From assembly GCA_030248065.1 (NCBI GenBank), contig JASAMV010009295.1:1-64000 (forward strand): a stretch of 64,000 nucleotides of DNA, given 5' to 3'. Of the stretch, positions 35,470 through 46,700 are shown in pieces. The DNA is from Rhynchonema sp. JSB1_4. Its lineage: Eukaryota > Nematoda > Chromadorea > Monhysterida > Xyalidae. Position numbers and translations under genes: made by a program. Positions within the stretch are counted from its first letter, which is position 1, and the number at the start of each line of letters is the position of its first letter. Under the pieces are notes generated by a model that was not told where the DNA came from, did not search any database, and was given only the letters and a program-made list of their open reading frames with translations.

Positions 35470-35697
35470 TATATATCCGCTGGGTATCGGCACCCAAAAA
35501 GTATCGGGTATCGGCATGATTTTCCAATTCCAAGGTATCTGGTATTACACTTTTCGCGATTAAAAAGCAGTTCTCAAAAACAGTTCTGGTTGAGTGAAAA
35601 ATAGAACCCCCCTGCCCCCAATAATTGACCCCCCACCCCCAATAATAGAACCAGTGTTGTTCCTGTGGGCGGAGGGGGTCCCCACTAAGGTACACTA

Positions 35698-36489
35698 CCG
35701 TATTGTCGGAAGTAGAACCCGGGGGTCTATTTTTTCACTGGGGTCATTTTGGGGGGTTCAATTTATGGGGGGGGGGTCAATTATTGGGGGGGTTATATTT
35801 TTCATTTGGTCCCTCGACGAAAAAAATTTTTGTTTAATAATGCCCCTAAAAATGGCTTGTTTTCGGTACTTTCTGACTTTAACAGCGGCAATTATGCTGA
35901 AAAAGCTGTGTTCTGTTGTGTACGCAAGCTTAAACAACGTTTGACACAACAACACAGCCTTACCATACCACTACTCTGCGGTACGGTGAAGGTTGGGGGT
36001 GGGGTTCTATTAATGGGGGGTTCTATTTTTGATTTCGAGCCATTTGGGTGGGGTTCAATTAATGGGGGCAGTGTAGTTCCTGGTCCGGAGGGGAACAGGC
36101 GGTACCCCCTTTTTTCGGAGGGGGAGCAGACGTACCCACCTGGGGGAAGGGGGGAGGACCCTGAAAGGGGGGACCCAAATTTGGAGAAAAGTCATTTTTT
36201 GAGGTCGAAAATTTGGTTCATTTTTGCCCCTTTTAGGAAAAAATCTCAATAAAAAGGGTATTTTGGCGATTTTTGACGACATTGACCTAAAAATCACACA
36301 TTTCATGTCTAAAAATGCCTATTTTAGGCCAAAATTTGCCTATTTTAGGTAAAAATTGGGGGAGCAGACGTACCCGGAGGGGGAACAGTGGGGCAGGCGT
36401 ACCATGGACGGGGAACAGACGTACCCGAGGGGGACCTACCTCCCCCCAGGAACTACACTGGTGGGGGGGTTCTATTTCCGACAATATGG
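35698..36489. mobile_element. TA-site MITE inserted in family C, itself interrupted
   Basis: Ends CCGTATTGTCGGAAGTAGAA and the complement of its right end (TTCTATTTCCGACAATATGG), each next to TA (35696-35697, 36490-36491). The interior reads GGTTCTATTAATGGGGG and similar. A partial copy lies at 38981-39165 in the other orientation. Confidence 0.82.
36069..36460. mobile_element. hAT-like MITE, family C (392 bp), third nesting level
   Basis: Starts CAGTGTAGTTCCTGGTCCGG and ends CCAGGAACTACACTG. The flanking octamers AATGGGGG and GTGGGGGG agree at 6 of 8 positions, a decayed target duplication in a G-run. Interior has GAACAGACGTACCC repeats. Confidence 0.82.
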
Positions 36490-36792
36490 TAACCGCCGCG
36501 ACCAAGGTACACTAGTACACTAACCGCCGCGCCAGGTACACTAAACACCTCAATTTTTGCCTTCAATTGGCATTTTTAGGCCTAATTTTTAGGTCTAAAC
36601 TGGTGATTTTTAGGTCAATGATCTCAAAAGTCGCAAAAATACCCTTTTTATGGAGAATTTTGTTCCAAAAAAGGGGCAAAAATTGGTAACCGCCGCACGG
36701 AAAAAGGGGTAGGTACACAAACCGCCGCGCCGGACCAGGAACTACACTGAATAGAACCCACCAAATTGGTCCCAGTTAAAAAATAGAACCCT

Positions 36793-37169
36793 CGTAGTTC
36801 CTGGTCCGGAGGGGGAGAGAGCGGACCCCTCGTTTTTTCGGAGGGGGCGATAGTGTACCCCCGAGGGGGGAAGGGGGAAGACCCAAATTTAGAAAAAAGT
36901 CACTTTTTGAGGTGGAAAATTTTGACCTATTTTTGCCCCTTTTTGCAAAAAATTCTTCATAAAAAGGGTATTTTGGCGACTTTTGAGAACATTGACCTAA
37001 TAATCAGCGATTTTTGGCCTAAAAATGCCCAGTTTAGATCTAAAAATGCCGATTTTAGGCAAAATTTGGGGGATAAGTGCACCCGGAGGGGGAGATAGAG
37101 GGATGGTGTACCACCTGAGGGGGAGATAGCGTACCCGAGGGGGAACCCCCTCCCCTAGGAACTACACTG
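36793..37169. mobile_element. hAT-like MITE, family C, with damaged left end
   Basis: The left end reads CGTAGTTCCTGGTCCGG without the leading CAGTG; the right end TAGGAACTACACTG is intact. The interior carries GATAGTGTACCC and GGCCTAAAAATGCCCAG blocks as in its relatives. No target duplication could be recognised. Confidence 0.75.
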
Positions 37170-38795
37170 GTGCCGCGTCGCATGACACAACAACAGAGCA
37201 CGATTTTTATGAAAAAAATGTTGCGCGCTGTACTCAATGGCCATCTAAAAAACTCCCGCGCGACGTTTGCCAAAAACCTCAGTTTTGCTATAAAAACGGT
37301 GTTTTTATTGGTATTTTGGCAGTATCGGGTATCGGCATACCTCCCGATACCGATCCCCAGCTAGATTCTGCTTAATCCGTTTTATTTTCAAATCCATAAT
37401 GAGTCTTCCCCCAGCACGCAAAAATCCGTTTAATCCGTTTTATGTCTTCCCGGCACGCCCAGCGATGAGCGATGCAATTTGACGCGGAGATAGAATTCAC
37501 ACAAACGGAATCCAACTCACGCGAAACTGCCGTATCCTAATTGTGATCAGGTCTTGTTTCAGGCTTTAAATTAGGCGTGGGCATGAGAAATGTGCGTAGG
37601 TCTTCCCGGCTGGGGCCTAAGGCAAGCCTAAGCCTGAATCGAAACCGTGTAGTGGCTGGGGGATGGGGGATTCCCCTCTAAGGGGCAGGTACCTTGCAAC
37701 CCCACCCCTTTGGGGGAAGGTAGGTACTTTGCATTTTGCAACCTTCCCGGAGGGTACCTTGCAACCATCAATTTATGGTTTTCATGGGCAAAAATGGGTA
37801 TGTTTCGACCTCAAAACCCCAAAAATCGCGCGCTCCGCGCGCAAACCTCCATATAGGTAATAGCTAATTTGGACAAATTTCCGGCCAAAATACAAAAAAG
37901 AACCACTTTTGGCCAATTTTGCCGTATAATGCATGCGAAAAACAGCCTTTTTCGGACCCCAGGGGTGTATTGCAACAGTGATGTAGTTGGTCGGAGCAAG
38001 AAAGCTAGCCAGCTGGAGGGGCCCGGCGTAAGAACGCCAGCTAGCGGGGCCCCCCGATTTGGGGTGCTGGCCCAGAAGTCAAAAACAGGGGAAAAAATTG
38101 GTTGAAATTATGCCAAAACAGTGGTGTCGTTGGGAAATAAAAAAGTCAGGTTACCGGATACCGAAAATCCAAAATTTTCGGATACCGGATACCCAAAATG
38201 AAAAATCTCGGATACCAGGGGGCTGCTCCCTAAAATAAAAAATCTTGGATACCCAGAGGGGGTTGTTCAAGAAAGGTCATTTTTTTCAGAGGAAAATCGA
38301 GCAAAATTGGTGTTGAAAGCGCAAAAATGGTCATTTTGGCGGTTATGCTTGCCGCAGCAAGCGATTCCGAGCATTTTGGAGGTGAAAATGGGCGATTTTT
38401 ACGGTTTTTGGAAAATTTTTAGGGCAGGATACCCCTGGACAAAAAGTCTGGATACCGGATACCTCTGGGTGAAAAAAATCAATAAGAGGCGTATTACCAT
38501 GCTCTGAACGAACAACAAACGTGCATAAATGTACATGTGCACGATTTATCAAGCCTTAATACACTACCATATAGGGGATTTCAGTTAGGGGGCGCTTTTC
38601 CGGTGGGGTCTATTAATTCACTGACCCCTTTTTGGGAGGCTGTATTACGGGGGGCTTTATTCCGGGGTGGGGTGTATTTAGGCTTTTACAGTACCTGCAA
38701 AACAGAGCAAAAAGTACAGTAGGTATATTTCTTTCTTTCTAACGCTGAAGAGAACAAGGCAAGGCAAGACCAAGACGCGTGATTTTCAACGGGAG
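37170..38795. repeat. Fragments of the same MITE families
   Basis: From left to right: GTATCGGGTATCGGCAT repeat (about 37320), AATGAGTCTTCC repeat (about 37400), a GGTACCTTGCAACC repeat (37690-37765), the palindrome CGCGCGCTCCGCGCGC (about 37827), a partial family A element from 37976 (CAGTGATGTAGTTGG), a partial inverted family B element from 38119 (CAGTGGTGTCGTTGGG), and an inverted partial copy of the 35053-35469 element at about 38480-38695. No coding exon was seen. Confidence 0.6.
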
Positions 38796-39165
38796 CAGTG
38801 TAGTTCCTGGTCCGGAGAGGGAGATAGCGGACCCCCCGTTTCTTTCGGAGGGGGAGATAGAGATAGTGTACCCCCGAGGGGGGAAGGGGGGAAGACCCAA
38901 ATTCAGGAAAAAGTCACTTTTTGAGGTGGAAAATTTGACCTACTTTTGCCCCATTTTGGAAAAGATTCCCAAAATACTTACCGTATTGTTGGAAATGGAA
39001 CCCCGTTGATTGAACCCCACCCAAATGGCTCGAAATCAAAAATAAAACCCTACTAATTGAATCTTTTCCACATTAATAGAATCCCACTCCCAACCTTCAT
39101 CGTACCACAGATTAGTGACATGGTAAGGTTGTGTTGTTGTGTCAAACGTTGTTTGAGCTTGCGTT
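38796..39165. mobile_element. Truncated family C element and truncated TA-site MITE
   Basis: CAGTGTAGTTCCTGGTCCGG at 38796 opens a family C copy that loses its right half where TA-CCGTATTGTTGGAAATGG (38979 on) begins. The latter corresponds to the reverse of 35920-36489 and ends without its second terminus. Confidence 0.65.
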
Positions 39166-39851
39166 CTCCAAAAACTCAAAAATTTCCCATGCCCGAGGGT
39201 GGGGTTTTGAAAAAATGACCCCAAAAATCTTCTAAAAGTGCCAAAAATTGGTCTAAAAAGCGCTTAAAACAGAGTTTTCTTGCGGCAGCAAGCGATTTTT
39301 TGACATTTTTGGACGAAAAATGGTCAATTTTGGTGCTTCTCGGGGTCAAAAAGTCATTTCTTAGGGGTGCTTGTTCCAAAAGTGAAAAATTTCCCATACC
39401 CCATACCCCCGGCCGATTTCCCATACCCCATACCAGGGGGGTAACCCCCCTCCCAACGACACCACTGGTATGTGGCCCCCCGCGCTTAGGTACAGTATCT
39501 CCCCCTCTCTGGCACGGTATCTCCCCAATTTTTCCAAAATTCCACCCCCAAAACTACCCTTTTTTGGTCCAAAATGGCCACGAATTGGGTCAAAACCGAC
39601 CAACCGTAATAAATTCGCGCGCTCCGCGCGATTTATGCACATTTTAACCTATAAAAATTGATATCTCACGAAAGTAGTATGGCACAGTATCTCCCCCAAA
39701 AATTTCTTCCACCCACCCCCCAAATTGGATTTCCTCCCCCGAAATTCTAGGTACAGTACCCCGGTATCTCCCCCTCTTTTTGGCCGCAAGGTATAGTGTC
39801 TCCCCAATCCCCATCAGAAGTGGCCACAGCACTGCATTTAATACGTGTTTG
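39166..39851. repeat. Further MITE remains
   Basis: A CCATACCCCATACC-rich element ends in CCCAACGACACCACTG at 39467, a family B-type right terminus with no partner found. After it, GGTACAGTATCTCCCCC and GGTATCTCCCC repeats with the palindrome CGCGCGCTCCGCGCG (about 39615) run to 39800. Confidence 0.55.
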
Positions 39852-40241
39852 CAGCGTAGTTTCTGGGGGAGGGGTCCCCCGTTAGGTACACTGACCGCCA
39901 CGACCAAGGTACACTACCATACTAACCGCCGCGCCAGGTACACTAACCGCCACAATTTTTGCCTAAAATCGGCATTTTTAGGCCTAAAATGGGCATTTTA
40001 AGGCCTAAAATGCGTGATTGTTAGGTCAATGATGTCAAAAGTCGCCAAAATACCCTTTTAATGGAGAATTTTTTTCCAAAAAGGGGCAAAAATCGGTCAA
40101 ATTTTCAACCTCAAAAAGTGACTTTTTCCTGGATTTGGGTCCTCCCCCTTCCCCCAGGGAGGTACACTAACCGCCGCATGGAAAAAAGTGATAGGTACGC
40201 TGTACGCTAACCACCGCCGCGCCGGTCCAGGAACTACACTG
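39852..40241. mobile_element. hAT-like MITE, family C variant (390 bp), intact
   Basis: Ends CAGCGTAGTTTCTGG and CCAGGAACTACACTG, flanked by CGTGTTTG (39844-39851) and CGTGCTTG (40242-40249), a 7 of 8 target duplication. It is the uninterrupted sister of 35652-36749, with repeated GGTACACTAACCGCC near the left and AGGTACACTAACCGCCGC near the right. Confidence 0.85.
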
Positions 40242-40794
40242 CGTGCTTGTATTGTCTTGCTGAGCGCTGAGGCGAATAAAAACGAACCAACGAATGGTCC
40301 GAAATCCAAGTGGCGAAATCGCCATCTCGGGTGGCGAAAAACCCTGCTGGGGCTCGACAAGATAATTTTCAGTTTTGGTCGGTTTGAAGACCAGCAATGT
40401 TTGCAGCTTTTTGTGGAAGATGATTTCTATCGATAGTTATGATGGAATATATTATTAATGATTATATTATAATAAAGCTTCAGTTTGCGTTTCCACTTAA
40501 TATTTTCAGATTTAGCGGGTGCTAAAAATAAATTAATAACCAACCCAGCTGAGCTGCATATTCTCTCCGTCCACGAAATAAACACTAATGCTGCGCTCGA
40601 GAGTGGACCAACGCACGGTATGAAACATCAGCTGAGACGACGACGTTGCGTCCACCATTATTATTACTTCAACAACTGCTTTATTGTTGCCCAACGACAA
40701 CTGCACAACTGATCTGGTTTTGTCCACATTTGAATCGGGTCTGCAATCTAGCACTATCGCCTCTGCCGCGTGTTTAGTACAAAATAAACGCACA
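40242..40794. other. Region upstream of SSBP
   Basis: No separate gene is recognised. The base composition returns to normal and this stretch probably includes the SSBP promoter and 5' untranslated sequence. No clear TATA or initiator element could be assigned. Confidence 0.4.
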
Positions 40795-43700
40795 ATGTTT
40801 GGCGCTCGGAAAGGCCCCAGCGGACGAAACAGTCCCGCGTCGCCGTCCGATGCTCAAGCGCGCGAAAAGTGAGTGTTGCATTCTTCATGTTTTATTCATA
40901 ATCGATACATCAGCTGGTCAATTAGGATCAACCACTACTTGCGGAAAAACCGATTTTTTTTATTTTTAGAAAAAAATTCGAAAAAACCGACAAAGAACTG
41001 TAGTGTGTAAGGGTACGGGAACCCAAAATACCGCAGTTTCAGCCCATGATTACGTTAGTTTTGTCACTGTAATGGTGTCTTAGGGTGTTTTTGACAACAA
41101 CCAAAATGATCAAAACAAGGCGCTTTTACACCTTGCGCCTTCGACGAAAGTCTGGCTCACGAAATTGCTTTCTGAATCTAGCAAAAAATCTGCGAAAAAA
41201 CATGCTTCTGAAAAGGTTCCAAGCGGCTGTTTTTTTCGGTTTTCTTCGCTTTTTTCACCTCCAGAAACCGTCGGAACAAAACCGAAAAAACTTTCTTCAC
41301 GGAAAAACCATTTTTTCCTCCGTCCGCAACTATAGATCAATCCACTTTCGAGTTCCGAATAATACGACGGAAAAATAGTACTTAAAATTTAGTAAGAACA
41401 GCAACGTACACAGTTTTCCACTAAATAATAGCAATTTGCTGCGAAAAATTTCCCGTTGCTACAAAAAAATCGATAGAAATTGCTGCTAAGATTTCGGGGT
41501 TCAGTGGCAAAAAATTCGCCTTTTATCTAAGTATCCAAACTCTGTTTTCTTTAATGTCTCAGTCCTAAAAATACGAAAATTTTGCGTTTCGCGCGTTGCT
41601 TGATTTCCTCTAATATTTACGCGTCACCAAATAACTGTTGAACACCTCACTCACTGGCATTCGTGTTTATTAATCGTTTAGTCCTTGATTTTTGAAATGC
41701 GACTTGGTGAGCACTCGCCTGTATCGTGAAAAACCGCATATACCGAGCCAAATTCTTGAGCGAAAAGTGCCGTTTGAAGTTTCGCTCCATGATCACATTA
41801 AACAAGAACAAAACTGGATCGGTTCGTCATCGTCAGTCCTGCTGTGGATTTTACGCGCCTCAAATTCATTGAATCACGTGTAAAATTTGCCACTAAAACT
41901 GCCATTTTTGTAGCAATTGCTACCAGGCGACTTTGAAATAAAAAAGCTAGTGATAAATTTTACTGATGCTGATACGTCAACACTGTTTCTGGCTGCCAAG
42001 GGGTTCGCAAAAAATATGGTACTTCAAGAATGTTTCACGGCCGCCAGCACAACAGCAACAATAGGAACGAGCAACCACAATGGCACAGTAATCTTCATGG
42101 TGAAACGAGTTCAAAATTGCTCATTTACCGTGCAAAATTGGGACAAATCAGTTGTTTTTGCAAAACCCTATGAAGCTTGATCAGCTGATGTTTGAACAGA
42201 ACAGCAAATACAGGTTTTTGATCGTGATGCGATTAGAGTCGATGTCGACGTTAACGCCGTGATAGCAGGTTGTGCACGAAATACAAGTTCAGTTTAGCAA
42301 TGTTCATGTGATTTACACTTGCAGACTTGCCATATATGTTTACGAATATCTGGTGCATGCGGGTGCTAAGTCGGCAGCCGACGCTTTCAAGCGAGATACC
42401 AATTTGGCCGATCAGAATATAACGCCCGGTGAAGCTCCTGGATTTCTACATTCATGGTGGTGGTACGTTTTTCCCACTTTACTTTTGAAGGGATGAAAGA
42501 GGTAAATAAATAGCTGCATGTTTTGAAAATCCAGTTTTTGTTTTCAGCGTGTTCTGGGATCTCTATTGTGCCGCACCCGAGAGGCGAGACAACTGTGAGC
42601 ATTCAAATGACGCGAAAGTTTTCCATGATTACGTAAGTTCAACCATGTTTTCATCAACTTTCACACGAAATCCTGGCAGATTCTATCGATTCTTTAATTG
42701 ATAAGCCTGAACATAATAATTACCCCTGCTGTTTCAGGGCATGGGCTCCGGCATGCCTCTTGTAAACGGAATGCAAGTGAGTTCATTTCCATGTAATTGT
42801 TCTTTATTTCTCGTCGGGACACATGATCGCGATGCGACACTAACCTTTGGTCGAAGTTTTGCTTGCGTTTGTAGTTCAGTGCGCGCCCACTCAAAGCAAA
42901 CGTGACACCAAGACACGAACACGACATGTTTCAAAACAGCAATAAGTGATCAGATTGATGGATGTGTGTGCATTGAATTAGGTGATTGTATGTTTGCGCG
43001 TTGTTCGTTTCAGCGTTACATGCCAAACATTACGAAACAAACCCGAAGTTGTGTAAATCTCACTTCTTCCAACGGTTGGCTGATGCGTGTGCGTTACTCA
43101 AATGGCCCGTGCGTGTGTTTCGTGTTTGTCAAAGTGAGCGGCGGAGCGTTTATGTTTTCACTTCACTCAAGAATTGTCTGCAAAATCGTAACATGTTACA
43201 TTAGTTTCTTTCTTGTGTACCCATGGTTGCATGCGTTGGTGTGTGGCTGGTTCGGGTTGTCCTGCCCACAAGCCAATAACCACAACCAGTTATGCGCTGT
43301 TTATAGGCTGTCTCGATTGGTGTTAGTTTACTTGTTCGTTCCACACAGTTGGGACCGATAGATAGATAGCGTCTTAGTGGGTTGTGATGTGATTGTGTGT
43401 GTTTGAGAACATCACCAACTAAGCAAGCAGCCAGCCAGAAATCTATCTGTGTATGTGTGGCAACAGAACAGCCGCACTCTGTTGTGTTGTGTTGTTTGGC
43501 TGGGTGTGCACCACACACACACAAACTGAAACGTTGTTGCGTTCCACACACACGCGGCTGGCTCGGTCGGTGTTGTGCGCAGTTGCAATGGTAGATTGTT
43601 CACTGCCGCATACAACAACTGGGCCTGAATTGGCAAGCGGTGCTCTATTTGAATTGGCATAGGTTGGTGCTCGGCCGCCATTGAAGTTTAAAATGATTGC

Positions 43701-46700
43701 CATCTGCTTGCCTTGCGAATTCATGCAATTCAAGGTCCAAGTTCAATTTATGATCGACGTGTGTGTGTGCGTCGTGGTGCAACTTACGACGTGCGCACGT
43801 ACACCAACGCGGTTGTACATGGCGATGTCCGAATGTGCACCCAATGTCACAGTGGTTGTGTGTGTGTGTTGCTCTGGGTTGACTGTCGGGTTTTGTTGTT
43901 TTATGCAGACATCAAAACGTACATGTATGTATGTAGATGCTGCCACACAAACCAACCAACCTCTACGTGTATTCATGTATGTACGTACGACGTTCGTTGA
44001 TGATAATTTAGACGGTGTGAAGGGGTGATGTGTGTATGTGTTTGTGTTTGAATTTGACTGCGCGCCCAATCGATTGCTGTGTGTTGACGCTAAGTTGTGT
44101 CTGTGTGTTCGGGGTGATTAGATCGGTGCTGACATCAAGTGTCATAATAATCGACCGCTGCACCACTAAAACATTGTGTGATGGTGATGTGCGATTATTG
44201 ATGTACTTAATCATGAATTATGACGATACGCGTGTTTGCATGCATGTGGAATCACTGAGGTTGTGCTTTTGTTTGGTCACACCACAGCAACCGACAGTTA
44301 CATTCTTTCGATTTTTGATCTCACGCCCATGCTGTCGCACCCAGTCAGCCACGCGGAGGTGTGTGTGCGTGCGTGCGGTGAGGTATCATGAGGTGCCGAA
44401 AGTTAGCCGCTGCCTGCCTGCCGGGTTCAGCGACCACGTCGCGATGACTACTATGCGTGACTAAGATTGTGCTTGATGCTGTATCATTTGTGTGTTTGTA
44501 TGTATTTGGTGGTCTTGCTTGAGGCACCAGCCAACCAAGCACCGTAATAAACGCACAGCACTGCTTGTCTGTCCGTCGTGTGGTGCTTAACTAAGCAGCA
44601 CAAGCAACAGAGCCAGCTACCATTGCCGTAGCTGCACAGCACACCGGCACATAATGTGCATAAATATCGATTTGAGAGCTTGCGGTAAGCGTCTATCTAT
44701 CTTGGCTACATATCCAGCCCCGCATGTGCGCGCACAAGCACGGCAGAGCAGCGTGAATGAGCTACATATGTATATGCACGTGTACCATCATATCATCCCG
44801 AAGACACAAAACGTCAGCACACACACACACACACCGGTCGCTGGGGCGCCGCTTTTTGTCGCGCTTGCCGTGGCGAGGTCTGTCAGGTCGTGTGGCTTTC
44901 TTGGCACACTGTGCTGCTCTCTGGCTCTGTATGTATTTGTCGATTGGAGCACAGCAAGCACCACGTACGTACACTTGACATGTACGTGTGTGGTATGGCT
45001 GCTGCTGCTTGCTGCTTGGTTGCGTGGTTGGTTAGCATAAGAAGCGACACGGACACACATACACACACACTGCTGCGTTGCACATGTAGGTACACATGTG
45101 TGTGTGTATCCAAATATACGTCCGTTTGATCGTGCAAGCAGGCGGGGCACGTCACACAAATGCCAATGCAGGTGCAGCAAGCAAGCAATCGGTTGCGAAC
45201 GCACCAGTCGGATGCATCACATTGCAACACAGCTGATTAACATGCTTTTTATCCGATCTGTTGCTTAGACGTTCCAAGCTTGGACACTATAAAACATATA
45301 ACAACATTAGATTAGGCACGTGATTGGCAATTAGATGCGTGACCAAAGGCTCAGTCTGCTTGCTGTAGTTGTTCGTGGACCATGAAATGACCATTGATGG
45401 GTGATAATGAAGGACAAACACTTGAACTTGACATCGTTGACCTTATTATGGTTCGTATGTAGCTGAACGTTTATACCTACACGTTGTTCGTTGTTGGCAA
45501 GATTGTGCTGTTATCCGTTTAGCTGGGTTTGGCTCCCACATTCCCGTTTGTGTGTTTTGACGACTGTCATGAAAGTGTCGCGTGCTACAGTAACCAAAAC
45601 CAAGTCAAGTCAAGTTATAGCGCAGCTGGCCCTGATGGCTGGTTCTGTTTACATTTACTTTGCACGGGTTGTTATTGTTTCTTCGATTTATGGATACCAA
45701 CGTTTTGGTGCTCGATGTCTTACAGCAAGTTTTATCTTCTGCTTCCGTCCATACATCGCTCATTCGGTGTTTAGCATAGTGCAAGTATGTATACGTATAA
45801 TGTGTTGTGATGCTATGGACCTATAGTGCACACCGGTGGTGGTACTTGTGGACTACGTGCGGCCAACCTCTCCGCATATGGTTGGGGTTGGGGATGCCGT
45901 GTGTATGTGTCTTTCGTTTGAAATTATCGACGTAAACTTACAGCCGTAAATGCGGTCGGTCGCAGTCAGTGAGTCGCGCGTCGTCGTCGTGGTGGTAGCA
46001 GGCACGAGCTGCTTTGTTGTTGTTCCTTGTGCACATGCACATACGAACATATAGGTGAACCGAGTGACGAACCGCTGAGCAGCAGCTCCCACCATATGTA
46101 TACCTACCTATGTACTTGCCGGGCCTGATGCAGCAGCAGCTTATACTTTGTTGTCATCGCGGTGTACATGCTCGCGTGTGTGTGTTGTTTGCAGCAAGCG
46201 CAAGCAGCCGTTTACGATTTGCTGCCTGCCGCTTGTTCTCGTGCTCTGCCTTCCTACCTACGCATATGTAGGTATGCGCATGAAGTCGTCTAATGTACTC
46301 ACCGTATGGATGGCACACTAGACGGAACATTACGACCGTATTTTTGGGACCAACGAACACCGTATTGCATTGCATAGACCTTGGACCCTCTCTTTCTATT
46401 ATAATATCACTTTTTTGTTTGTTGCACCCGACATTGGCTTGTTAGCTGGATTTGTGGTGCGTTCGTAAGACTCCAACTGGACTGGCTGGCTGGGATGCAC
46501 TTGTGTGCTCGACACGATAGCCAGGTTACGGTTAACTGCAGTCCACCACGTACATGAACGCTGATTTGTGAATGTTGGGTGTTTTGGCTGTGTGTGCTGA
46601 CTGACTGACGTACAGGGTGCGAGTCGAAATCACTGTGAATCGTCATCAGACCTATTTGGAAGCGGGAAACTAAACTCAGATCATGAAGATAAGCACACTG

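Larger units (their letters stand above)
35652..36749. mobile_element. hAT-like MITE, family C variant, carrying two nested MITEs
   Basis: Starts CAGTGTTGTTCCTG and ends CAGGAACTACACTG. The 8-bp direct repeat AATAGAAC flanks it (35644-35651, 36750-36757). Removing 35698-36489 with one TA restores GGTACACTAACCGCCGCG, the sequence found in the intact sister at 39852-40241. Native length would be about 304 bases. Confidence 0.88.

Noticed and set aside
35749..36252. 167-aa frame on +
   Set aside because: Composed of G-run repeats spanning the junction of two nested MITEs; Gly/Pro-rich reading of simple sequence.
38119..39467. A single large family B element between facing CAGTGGTGTCGTTGGG ends
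   Set aside because: Flanking octamers differ (TGCCAAAA against GTATGTGG) and the interior of each end belongs to different sub-families, so these are two truncated elements.
43200..45230. Many 70-140 aa frames in SSBP intron 4
   Set aside because: Cys/Val or Thr/His-rich translations of TG/CA microsatellites, present on both strands.
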